The notes under the pieces were generated by a model, which did not search any database, was not told the DNA's origin, and worked only from the letters and a program-made list of their open reading frames with translations. A stretch of DNA of 64,000 nt, taken from Diaporthe sp. PMI_573. Its lineage: Eukaryota > Ascomycota > Sordariomycetes > Diaporthales > Diaporthaceae. Shown here piece after piece: positions 33,831 to 43,895 of this stretch. A program made the translations under genes and the position numbers. Position 1 is the stretch's first letter. Each line of letters starts with the position of its first letter. The stretch covers positions 124,001 through 188,000 of the forward strand of contig JAJTUP010000017.1 in assembly GCA_021399435.1 (NCBI GenBank). Direction: 5' to 3'.

Positions 33831-34305
33831 TATCACCACAGCAACCCATGCCCATCGTATCGTTAAAGACGAAATACCTCTAATCGTAACGTCCAGCCAC
33901 GGTTAACGCTATAGAGAATTTCCTTATGTGACCTCAACTTTCTTCAAGTCCCTCTAACCCGTCCCCTTCGCTACCAACACGGCCGCTTGCAGTTTCGTTG
34001 ACTGGGCCTGGAAGAAAAGGCGCGCGGATGACGATGCCCACGCATGCCCACGTGCGGGCGCTTACTCGGCCAGGTCCATCATGTAATCGCGGCTCTGAGC
34101 CTTGCGCTGCTCCGTCTTGCAGTATTTCAAAGTTTCCTGCTTCGTCTTGCTGTGATCATCGGTCTCGTTCCCTACTTTGTGATTTGGGAAGTCCTTCTGT
34201 TGTTTCAGCCTATGGGTTTGCACGCACTGGTGTCTCGTATGCTACATATTATCGACGGACACACGATCCATTTAACAGGCAGACGGGGTAATTTGTGTGG
34301 TGTGC

Positions 34306-34638
34306 CTACAGATTCTTGGATAGGTCGTCGTCTGTCTCGGGTGTCTTGCCCTTCGTCTCAGGATTCTTGTCCAGCTTGGCCTGCGTCTTTGGTGTAACCG
34401 TGCGCCTCTCCCTCATGCCTGTGAAATGGATGGTCAATATGATCCCGAAGAGCAAATCGCACACGATAATCCAGGCCTTCCGACGACGTCCCCATGGGCC
34501 TGCGCGACTACCTCGTTTGGTGGAACGTCTTGCCGGGGTCCCGCCGTAGTCCCAACGGATCCGAAAGCCGCGTTGCCGGGCGCTGGCTACTTTTACCAGC
34601 CGCGCTATGGTGTGTGCTGGCAGGAGGATCGGACTTTG
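34306..34638 (-). CDS. Possible 3' exon of a small membrane protein (uncertain)
   Basis: An uninterrupted minus-strand frame of 110 codons begins right after a good acceptor (CTTGTTTAG at 34639-34647) and ends with TAG at 34306-34308. It reads a basic region, a hydrophobic helix (AWIIVCDLLFGIILTIHF) and a polar Lys/Thr/Asp tail. GC content is higher than in neighbouring DNA. No upstream exon with a start codon could be assigned, so it may be a gene fragment, and plus-strand frames compete in the same place. The family is not recognised. Confidence 0.25.
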   Translation of the reverse strand, partial: QSPILLPAHTIARLVKVASARQRGFRIRWDYGGTPARRSTKRGSRAGPWGRRRKAWIIVCDLLFGIILTIHFTGMRERRTVTPKTQAKLDKNPETKGKTPETDDDLSKNL

Positions 34639-35065
34639 CTAAACAAGACAGTGTAAGGGTGGGTTTGCAAGCAGAGTGAATAAGGACACACAACGATGGC
34701 GCAGCGTGCTAGTTGCGTAGTAGCAGTGATATTTCAAGAACTAAGGTACTACTGAACTTGGGCCTCCTTTCCTTCCCTTCAGCTGAGAGCCCCTTTGCTC
34801 CCTTTTTATCGACAATTCCTTCGCTCTCACGGGTCCCGCGCGACGCGGGAGCGGCGTTGATCAACTCGCCACGTCCTCGAATACTGGAGAAGAAGCGCTG
34901 GGCAATGCAAATCCTGACAGACAGGGACACGGGAAGGTCTGAGTGGACGTCCCGGCCTCCCTATGCCTCTTAGAATGGGCCATGGAAGAATGCATGAAAT
35001 AGTAGGGGGTTGAGAGTGATTAAGAAGACACTCCCCCTAACATGAACTTATCGTTCCAGCTTCAG
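34639..35065. other. Intergenic region
   Basis: Possible upstream exons of the preceding fragment could lie here, but none is convincing. Nothing else is visible. Confidence 0.45.
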
Positions 35066-35470
35066 CTAGTCCCTTAAAAGCACCCTGCGCAGATACCAGG
35101 CTCTCAGCCGAGCCAGCCCTAAGCCATAAGCCAACCAGTTTGTCACCCGATGACGCAGAGCATATCCATACCACCTCAGCATATCAATAACGTGACCATG
35201 ATTGTCGTCTCCCTCCGCAACCGCAAGGATGCCGTGACATGCACATTCTATGGCGATACCTGCCGTTATGACACAAATCAGTGTCATCATAGCGAAGACG
35301 ATAATGGCGGTTTTCGGGGTCATTGGGGCACTGTTAGGCCACAATTCTCCAAAGGCTAGAAAAAGCGCGGTAGTGATGGAGATTGCAAGGCTGTAGACAG
35401 CAAAGAAGCCAAAGTTCATTGCGTCGTTGAAGCAATCCTCGCACATCGGAGTGTTGAAAATCCGGAGCAT
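35066..35470 (-). CDS. Small two-helix membrane protein of unknown function
   Basis: A single exon encodes 134 residues starting at 35470. Two hydrophobic helices (FFAVYSLAISITTALFLAF, about 22-40; TAIIVFAMMTLICVITAGIAI, about 54-74) are followed by an Arg-rich C-terminus (ALRHRVTNWL...LRAWYLRRVLLRD). Two Cys pairs flank the helices (CEDC, CAC). The composition looks like real coding sequence, yet no family is recognised and no intron is evident. Confidence 0.45.
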   Translation of the reverse strand: MLRIFNTPMCEDCFNDAMNFGFFAVYSLAISITTALFLAFGELWPNSAPMTPKTAIIVFAMMTLICVITAGIAIECACHGILAVAEGDDNHGHVIDMLRWYGYALRHRVTNWLAYGLGLARLRAWYLRRVLLRD

Positions 35471-36709
35471 TTTCGCGGGACGAGTCTTTATAAGGTGTCA
35501 GTTTGCTGCAATTTCTTGGGGGGAAGCCGATTGCGTACGAGATGAATCTGTACGAGTCTAACGTTGACTAGGTAGGTATCACCGTGTGCCAGTTATCTTG
35601 ATTTCCGTGGACCGCGTGGATGTATACTTCTCGAAAAAGCCAGGATTTTGTTCAGTTCGAGTGAGTTTGCTTTGGTGGAACGTGGAAGTTGATACGATTT
35701 GTCCGAGAGTAGAATAGAAGAAAACGGTTGCTTGTAAGAGTCCGGGATCGGAAATCAAGAAGGAGTATGAAAAGTGCTAGGTTCAATATAAATATATCAG
35801 CCCAGCGAAACCGCCCAATTTCTAAGAGGGACTATCGGGCTAGCCAAACTAGCTACTGGTTTCCAAGTAGATAGTCTAGTACTAGTCTTGTACTCAGCCC
35901 AACAATAAAAGTCTGCAGGGGTAAAATCACATCAAGACGGATAGATTTTCACCTCTTGTAGCATACACGAGAGTTGACTTTAACATCCGTGACTCCCATG
36001 CAAGTCTGCTGGTCGAGGCATCCGGAGTACAAGAGGGACCAGGAAACTAGCTTTGAACATGTGTAACCTGCGTGAAACATGTAATCCCAACAGGTTCCGC
36101 ATATCCTGTCCTACGACCCTCAGGATTTGTGAATTGTCAAAATTTCTAGGCACTGGTGTGTTCTCGCAGACTCGATATCGATGGACTGCCAGGGGGGCGG
36201 ATAGTGAGCTCTAGCAGCGACTTGATGTCAATTAATGGGAGAATAGCTTATTTTCGAACACTCACAGGCGATGCTTCTTTACATGGGAAATTGATCATGC
36301 GATAGACTTAAAAGTTGATGGAAGATGGCTTGGCAATCTGAATATAAGCAGTAGTTGAAAATTTGACGAGGTATGCTTAGCTAGTTTTCTCCTTCGCCGA
36401 AGCGTGTCTCAGTAACAAGACTACTTCATTTTGATATTCAGTCTGCAGTGAGCTACTGTGATTGCCTAACGTTTATAGGTATAGTCGCTCACGGGTTTAG
36501 TGCCTGGAGAAAACTCATACTGTAAGGAGTAGGCATCGGGGATTTGGGATGTGTATGGTCTAAAGCCAGCTATCCCCACTTATGGCCGAGGAGGATTGGT
36601 CTAGTTCAATATAAAGCGGCCCGATTCACCCTTCCGGCTTCACACAATTCGAAGAAGCGTAGCCCAGAACAACGTTACCCAGCTGAAAGCAAGATATCCT
36701 TTTGTTATC
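35471..36709. other. Intergenic region
   Basis: No gene is visible in 1.2 kb. A TATA element for the next gene lies near 36610. Confidence 0.55.
36610..36615 (+). promoter_or_regulatory. TATA box of the epimerase-like gene
   Basis: TATAAA about 95 bases before the start codon at 36710. Confidence 0.5.
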
Positions 36710-37542
36710 ATGAAGCTGGTCATCGGAGGATCTACTGGCCTTGTAGGCTCGGAGCTTGTTCGCCAAGCGCTGGCAAACCCAGCCATCACCTCTATCGTTG
36801 GTCTCAGCCGCCGTGAGACGCCTGCGCCATCCGAGCCAGCCGAGGCAGCTAAGCTCAAGTCTGTCGTCTGTGACAACTTCGAGGAGTACCCTGACAGCGT
36901 AAAGAAGGAGCTCGAAGACGTCGATGCATTTATATGGTGCAGCACTCCTGATTTATGCGTTGCTGTCAACTCCTAACTAATTACATTCCAGGACTATTTC
37001 CATAACCCCCACGAAATTGAAGTCCATCCCTTGGGAGGAGACAGTCAAGATCTCCAAGGAGTACGCCATTACCGCCCTCCAGACCGTGGTGAGCCTCTCT
37101 CACAAGCAGACGCAGCCTCTTCGCTTCATCTACATGAGCGGTCACTTTGCCACACGACAGCGCACCGAACAGGTCAAGGTGCTAGGCGACTACGGTATGA
37201 TGGAGTATGGCTATCTACGTGTAAGTTTCTCCGCGGGCCTGGCAACTCGCTTCCCGTGTGATAAACCCATTTCGATGGCTGAGAGTAGCGCTACAGGGTG
37301 AGGCCGAATCACGCATCCTAGCGATGGCTGAGGAGTCCACGGGTCAGATCCAGTCCTGTGTTACCAAGTCCGGCTTCATCAACGCGCCGGGTAGGCTGAT
37401 GCCCAACGTTCCCGGCCTGCCCCTTGTTGAATTACAGGATATTACGGCTGCCATGTTGGACCAGATTGTAAATGGGTTTGAGAAGGACACGCTATCCAAC
37501 GATGATCTGGTGCGGATTGGCAAGAAGGCCTTGGGTGCGTAG
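36710..37542 (+). CDS. NAD(P)-binding Rossmann-fold protein, epimerase/NmrA-like
   Basis: Three exons (36710-36936, 36992-37220, 37297-37542) encode 233 residues. The N-terminus MKLVIGGSTGLVGSELVRQAL has the GxxGxxG dinucleotide-binding loop. Later strands read AFIWTISITPTKL and LRFIYMSGHFATR, and MMEYGYLRGEAESRILAMAE places a Tyr-containing helix where extended SDRs have theirs. The introns have GTGCAG...CCAG and GTAAGT...ACAG ends, and CTAAC branch points are visible. Related fungal proteins are annotated as nucleoside-diphosphate-sugar epimerases but mostly lack assigned substrates. It lies next to two methyltransferase genes, which may place it in secondary metabolism. Confidence 0.85.
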
Positions 37543-38315
37543 CAGGCCGTGTAACTATCGTGATTATCTCGCAGAAACTTCACATAAACTAGTTATTCAA
37601 CCACGCACCTGCATGTAGCACGAGTCCCCACGGGGTCCATGGTCTCCTCTTCTCCGCCAGTCCATTGTGTGCCCGACTTGCATGCTCTGTTCAAGCTTCC
37701 TCTCAATGCAATATTATTTGAAGTATTACTACACCGCTAAAGCTGGCTGTACGGATACCAAGCCCATTCCGGTCCGATTACCGCCAATGCCTTCGTAACC
37801 TGCTTTGAAAGACCGCTCAGGAATCAAGTCGCTTGAGGAGTGTTTGAACGATTTGAATCAGAATGAGTCGTGGGTGAATGAAATAGCGGCTTCTAGAGAC
37901 GGAGCGGAACACATGCAGCTCCTGCAACACGTAATCTGACTGACGGTACTACCAAGCATCCCAGGCGCTGACGAGGCATGCATTAGTGCAGTTGCAATAC
38001 GTACCGTACACTTGCATTTAAACCAGTGCATCCTGCCATCTCGGACCCCACCCTGCCAAGCTGGACCTTCGACTACACAGTACCTATGTTGACAGCCACA
38101 CCCTTGGCAAACTGGACCGAATCCACAAATACACCAAAGCCTTGCTTGCATAGCGAGTCTCACTGCAATTGTCTATAACACACATTGTTCATTGCCCTTG
38201 TAGACACTCATTGTAGTTCCGAGTTGGTAGAGGAACTCAGAGAATACAAATAGTTTACACAAACCACGCAAGTATTTAGCATCAAGCTCGGCCGCTTCGA
38301 CAAGACTTCCAGAAA
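37543..38315. other. Intergenic region
   Basis: About 770 bp between two plus-strand genes. No gene is visible. Confidence 0.55.
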
Positions 38316-39256
38316 ATGAGCGAAGACCAACAAGCCCGTCTGTCCGATGGGAGACAGTCCTACTCCCCTGCTTCTCAGATCGGGTCCAAGGACAAGAGCG
38401 TGGCATGGTACGACAAGACCTTCTCAGGGGTCCCCGCGGATGCCCGCGAGCTGCTCGAAACATACTCACAGATTCCTCCTGATGAAGTTGAATCTCATGT
38501 GCTCTCAATTGTAAGTGAAGCAAACCTTCGTGCCCAGCGAATTAGCCGCCCCTCCAAGGACTAATCAACCATGTTCTGAATCAGAGGGATAAGGCATGGG
38601 ATATTTACCCTTACCCATGCATCGGACAATTCAGATTCCTCGCCTTGAGAATCTACGAGCAGCCCCCCTACGCCACCGTGGTCCGCCGCCTCAAGCAGGG
38701 CGCAAAGTACCTCGACATCGGCTGCTGCCTAGGCCAGGACATCCGCAAGCTCGTAATGGACGGTGCTCCGCCAGAGAACCTCTACGGCGCCGAGCTGCAC
38801 GCACCCTTCATAGACATCAGCTACGAGCTCTTCCGCGACCGCGGCCTGGCCGCGACCTTCATGGAGGCAAACGCCTTGGACATCTCCGGGGATAGTCCCC
38901 TCTCCAAACTCAAGGGTGAGGTCGACTTTATCCATCTGGGCATGGTTCTCCACGTGTTCGGGCGAGAGAATCAGCGTGCTCTGATCGAGAATTGTGTCTC
39001 GCTGCTTAAGCCTGAGCGCGGCAGTATGGTCCTTGGTACAGCGGTTGGGGATGTTGAGGGCCACCAGGCGCCCGCTGGCCACTTTCTGCACAGCGACGAG
39101 ACTTTCAAGGCGATGTTGGCGGATATTACTAAGAGAACGGGCGTCAATTTTGACTGTAGAGCTTCTCTGGATGACGGGCTAGCCATCCTTGAGGGCAAGG
39201 GCAAATCCAACGTTGACAGGGCTCGGCGGCTTATATTCGAGGTCGAAAGGCTGTGA
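38316..39256 (+). CDS. Class I SAM-dependent methyltransferase, meroterpenoid-cluster type
   Basis: Two exons (38316-38510, 38585-39256) encode 288 residues. The SAM site is AKYLDIGCCLGQDIRKLV, followed by the acidic LYGAELHAPFID strand and VDFIHLGMVLHVF. The N-terminal block KAWDIYPYPCIGQFRFL is typical of the AusD/Trt5 group of fungal methyltransferases, some of which methylate carboxyl or hydroxyl groups in meroterpenoid pathways. The intron has perfect GTAAGT and CAG ends. It converges with the O-methyltransferase gene, with only 59 bp between stop codons. The assignment to that group is by recall of the motif; the real substrate is unknown. Confidence 0.85.
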
Positions 39257-39315
39257 ATTTCTTCTGAGAGATGCTGCAATCTACACTAGTGCTTGATCTT
39301 TGGATTTCATTCTTT

Positions 39316-40777
39316 CTAATCAAGCAAGGTTTCAATGACTCCATCCGCACCAACCTCAGGGGCCGTCCAGATTCTAATGTTCTGGAAACCCGCCTGGCCA
39401 AGCAGCTCTTTCCACTGTGTCCCCGTGCGCTCCATACCAGCATTGAAAGCCATCATGGCCAAATCGAAGACGGCAGATGATTTGTCAGCGTTCTGCTCTG
39501 GAAGAATCAATTCGTGAATGATAAGCTTCGAGTACCCCGGCGCCATGGCTTCTCTGACCTTCTCCAAGATCTTCAAGCAGTAGGAATCGGGCCAGTCGTG
39601 GAGTATATGATGGTAAAAGTATGCCCGTGCACCTATAGCACTTAAGTAGCCGAGCCAATGCTAAAGAAGATGGGATTTAACAAAGGGGTCGGCTTTACCT
39701 TTCACAGGCTGCTTCGTGAAGAAATCATAAGTCATGCGTTCAATAGCTGGGTCAAGGTCCCCAAGCTCGTTGGTAACAGGGGACAGGTCCTGGAGGACAA
39801 GACGCGGCGACTTCTGCGGGAACTTGGCATGAAAGTCGAGCAAATCATGGCCTTTACCCCCGCCCACATCCACAAGAAGTGGCGAGGCCTCATTCGCGCC
39901 ATCAATCAGGCGCTCCTGGACCGGGAACCAGTCAGTCCAGTACTTTCTTGCCCCCAACGTGTTGCCCATGAAAGTGTTGAAGTCCTTGAGGATCCGGGGG
40001 GCCGAGTTCATGTATTCGAAAATCGTCAATTTCGTCTGGAGTCCGTACTGCATGAGGCCATCCCGGGGATCCGTGGGGCAGCGGTATCCGGCTTCGCTGA
40101 AGTATTTGGGGGCCTTCTGTCCGGCCTCCACAATTGTGTTGCCGCTTTTGGGGGTTTGAGTTAGTACTATCGGGGACAGGGAAACCGTTGGTAAGAAGTA
40201 TGTCGCTCAACATACCAGGTTCTGTGACCGGCCGCGATGCCCTCCGTTGCCATGGCCTTGGTGAAAGCTGTAGCTTGCCACGTCTGAGGGCCGATCTCGT
40301 CCACGAACCCGATGGAGCCAAGAGCTCTCAAGACACGGCCTTTGCTGGTGTTAGACTTGTACTTGTCTTGCAAAGTTTCTGAATGGGCAGTATGGGGAGG
40401 GGTGTCATTTGTACCAATCAACAACTCCTCGCCTTGGGAAACGGAGGCTAGCTCTTTAGACGAGATCGGGCATCCGTGATCTACAATGTGTTTGAAAAGA
40501 TTGAGGCCATCTGCAATCCTCGCGGCAAAGGAAAGAAATGGCTTTGGCTTGTCAGTGGATTTCACGCACCCCATGTTCAGGATAAGGAGTAAATGATGCA
40601 AGTGCGCACCGAATAAGCGAGGTCCGACGCCGCCGTCTCAGGAGGTTCAAGACCAGCTGTAATTTTCCTGGTAAGTCGCAGTGCCTCGGCCCTAGCGTTT
40701 TGGAAGTCTTCTCCCGAGGACAGCTTGGGACTCAAGCTGCTTAGCTTGTCGATGAGTGCAACAATTTGGTCCGCCAT
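39316..40777 (-). CDS. COMT-type O-methyltransferase
   Basis: Four exons (40777-40610, 40541-40216, 40144-39699, 39632-39316) encode 418 residues. The N-terminal dimerisation part includes AYSPFLSFAARIA after splicing. The SAM-binding loop is LLVDVGGGKGHDLLDF, and the catalytic His lies in HHILHDWPDSYCLKIL, as in fungal caffeic-acid-type O-methyltransferases that act in polyketide and aflatoxin-like pathways. Intron 1 uses an AAG acceptor, supported by the conserved join. It converges with the methyltransferase gene, and together with the epimerase-like gene it could be a small set of tailoring enzymes. No polyketide synthase, NRPS or terpene cyclase is in the window. Confidence 0.9.
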
Positions 40778-41499
40778 GTCTGGAGTAGTTATTGATATCA
40801 GAGCTCTCCGTCTGTGCACCAGTTGATTTTGTGTCAAGTGAGCGAGGAGGCAAGACTATTAATTATGTTAGCACAAGATGCTGAGGGAATCATATATAAG
40901 CAATTTTGACTTTGGCTTGGAAGCATATTCTAACTTTCTGTCCATGTACATCGAGAACCCGGCCACGCACGCGATGCTCCTCGGAGCCGTGCGTGGGGAC
41001 CGGGATGCTGCGAAGACAACTGCGCAGCCTACATGGTGCAATTACAGTGATTCATTTTCATATTCAGCGCTGTATCTTTTAACAGATTCCTCATATTTTG
41101 GAACTTCTTCTGTAGAAGCTATAATTCACATTCCCAAAACTGAATACAAGGGTTCTTCTTGAAGACCAAGTGTACATCTGGGATCGTTGTGCAGGGAATG
41201 GAAGTAGCATGTTGGGTGTTGCCTATGTAATCAAATAAACTTATCGGAATTTGAAATCCGTGTCCATTGGTGTATCGGAAATCAGAATCCGTGTCTGACG
41301 AGATGAGAAGAACCTTAACTCATACATAGTTTGTCGTTGACACATTCAGCCACTAGACACAAGGTCAAGTACCCTGCCAGCAAAGGCAAGGACAACAGAT
41401 CATCACTCGTAAGGTCAAGACAAAAGTGATACCCCGATTATGGGTTATTCATTTTCTGCTTCAGGAATCAAAATTTGAAGGCCTTCCGGTGGGTCCAGC
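40778..41499. other. Intergenic region
   Basis: No gene is visible. It holds the upstream region of the O-methyltransferase gene and the 3' flank of the G-alpha-like gene. Confidence 0.55.
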
Positions 41500-43895
41500 T
41501 CATAGAACCACAAATTTCTGTGATCCCACCTCCGTGAGTGCTGCGACAGCAACCTCCGCCATGTTTGTTGGTGAGTCCCAGATGCTACCTGCGTTGCAGA
41601 AAACTAGCCTCCGCTTCTCCCAGTCTTTAGATGCAGTATCTAAGCGCCATGCCAGATACTGAAGTATATCCTCTAAGCTGTCCGGCTTGCCAGTATAGTC
41701 TGGGAATGACGAACTAAAAGGCGAGTCTTCGAGCTTAGAAGGCGTGACCTTGTCGACTTTTGTGAACAAGACGATAAAGTTCGTGGCCGCAAAAGATTTT
41801 GATTGTACAAGCGATTCCCAAACCTTTAACTGTTCCGTCATCCGTTTTGTCGCAGAATCCTGGATGAGCACCTGATCGTAGCATGACACATCTAATGTGA
41901 AGATGATTGAATTGGCATCGCCACATTCTCGTGGCCAATTCCGACGCTCGAGCTTGGTTCCACCGACGTCGACGAATCGGTAAAGGGTGTCTCCGAGAAC
42001 ATATCGGGATTCGTGAAGCCCAAAAGTCTTGTTTCTGGCCCAGAGCACGTCTTGAAAAGTGGGAATATAGTTAGGATCTACTATCCGCGAGGCAGATGTC
42101 ATATACCTGAAATTTCATTGGTGAGTAAGTCTCACTGCTACCAGTTGGGATTGAAGGTTTAAAGAAGGGAGCTCACTGTTGAGTGCAATCCGTAATATAT
42201 GGGTGTGTTCCCTCGGTTGCGGACCTCTGTATCATTTGATTGTGTATGGCGCGTATGTCGTCAATCTGTGATAAGTCTATCACGGCTGAGGCAACCGATG
42301 GCGTGAATGAATACGTCTCGTCCAGCGCCCAAGCATTGGCTAGCAGCCACTCATCGATGATGCGGTAATTCTTCGCAATTTCATACCGCCAAGGGTCTTC
42401 CTCGGCCATGTCCATCCTATCCCATTCGTGGCGTCCAGTCTTCGAGGCGAGGTGCTTCAAGCTCAGAACGAGACTCATGTAAATAGCAGGCTTGTAAGAG
42501 AGACGCCATTCTTTTCCCGCTGTATCAAAGGCAATTTTCATGGACTTCTCAAGTGTAGTCTTGCCGCTGTCTGATATGCCCAAAACTAACACGTTGACTC
42601 CAAGTTCATCGGTTCTGCGAAGAGCGGCGTCTTCAGGCTTCCGAGGATGAGAAAGATGACTGTCTCCAGATTGTTGGCTGGATACTTGTTGTCTGTAAGT
42701 TGAAAGCTCCCCTGTCTTCGATGGTTCTGGATTATCAGATATTGCCAATGAGGAGGGCAAGCTCTGTGGTGGAGCACCTAGAGGCGCTCTCACGCATGGT
42801 AGTAGTTCTAGTGTTCTCTGAGTATGAATGATGTAATTTTTGTGAGCCTTCGGTAATGTCGAAGGTTCCGGCGTGATCTGAAGATCGGTGACTATGTTTT
42901 GAATGTCATCTGGAACAGGAATGTTGAAATTGCTGGCCCAACTTGCTGTGCTTCGAGCCATGTTTTCAGTGACATTGGATGAATTTTCGGTGATAAACAC
43001 TGTCCGAGTCTGGATCCCATAAAATTTTGAGCGAAGCTTGACTGAAACAGCATCTTCAGACTTAGGGACGGCATGCTTCGTGACGGAGGTACGGGTGCTG
43101 TGGACTGAGGCAGGCCGAGGGGTTGGGTCGGTCGCAGCATTTGGTACATTGCGTCTGGCCGAGAATAGAGCGCAGATCATGTTCGATCTCGTGGCCGTTT
43201 GGTAAACCTTGGAGTTCAATACGTCAGGGTCGAACGTAAAAGTAGTACCCACCGTCCCCACATCTTCAGTTCCGGTAGTCTGGTGGGAAACGACTGAATC
43301 TGCATCTCGTAACCACAACACGGATGAAGTGTCATCTTTGACACGATTGAAGACGTCCCTGGCCTCGCGACTTCGCAATAAATTGGTCTGCTCCAATGCA
43401 GTACGGCTTCATCATTTGTCAGTCTTGAAAAATGAGGGAAGACGATGGTTTTTACACGAACCACTGCAAAGCTGTAAGCAACAGGCCAAGAGCATGGACC
43501 TGATTATTGAGCAAGTTTAGATAGTCATTCATTGTCTTTTCATCCCACATGAAGTTGACCTTGCTCCGACTCGTCAATGCGTTAGCTGCGTTTCGCTGGA
43601 CGAGAGATGTCCTCTCGTCCAGAATGACTACGACAGCCTCGACGCATCCGAGGGATGTTGAGAAGTCGTCAAGCAGCTCTGGTTCTCGAAGAGCTCCAAC
43701 GTCACTCCGCAAGAGAATGGCGATCTGGTTAAGCGCGGCTTTGACGGTGGAGAGTTGTCCGATCAAGAGACCGACCTTGAGGTCTGCTGAAGTGTATCTC
43801 AACTGTAAGTCTGAAAGGGAAGCCACGCTTTTCGCTATGAGATTGATAATACTCAGAGCCGCACTGGCTACACCGATTGCGGAGGCCGGGTCCAT
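41500..43895 (-). CDS. NLR-type N-terminal domain fused to a divergent G-protein alpha-like GTPase
   Basis: Three exons (43895-43462, 43406-42177, 42106-41500) encode 756 residues. The first 150 (MDPASAIGVASAALSIINLI... to LLTALQC) match the helical N-terminal domain found on fungal STAND proteins. A long polar linker follows. From about residue 415 the G-alpha elements appear in order: P-loop GISDSGKTT (421-429), an ETYSFTPSVASAVIDLSQ region, the IVDPNYIPTFQDVLWAR segment, switch II DVGGTKLERRNW (601-612), LFTKVDKVTP for the NKxD site and RLVFCNAGSI for the guanine-binding TCAT site. The switch II Gln used for GTP hydrolysis in G-alpha (DVGGQ) is Thr605. Intron 1 has an unusual GTTCGT donor, but its splice restores a conserved join. 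It could be a membrane-linked signalling switch in immunity; this is inferred. Confidence 0.85.

Larger units (their letters stand above)
33078..34305. other. Intergenic, repeat-bearing
   Basis: Apart from the dispersed repeat relic and minisatellite, I see only short frames without domains. Confidence 0.5.
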
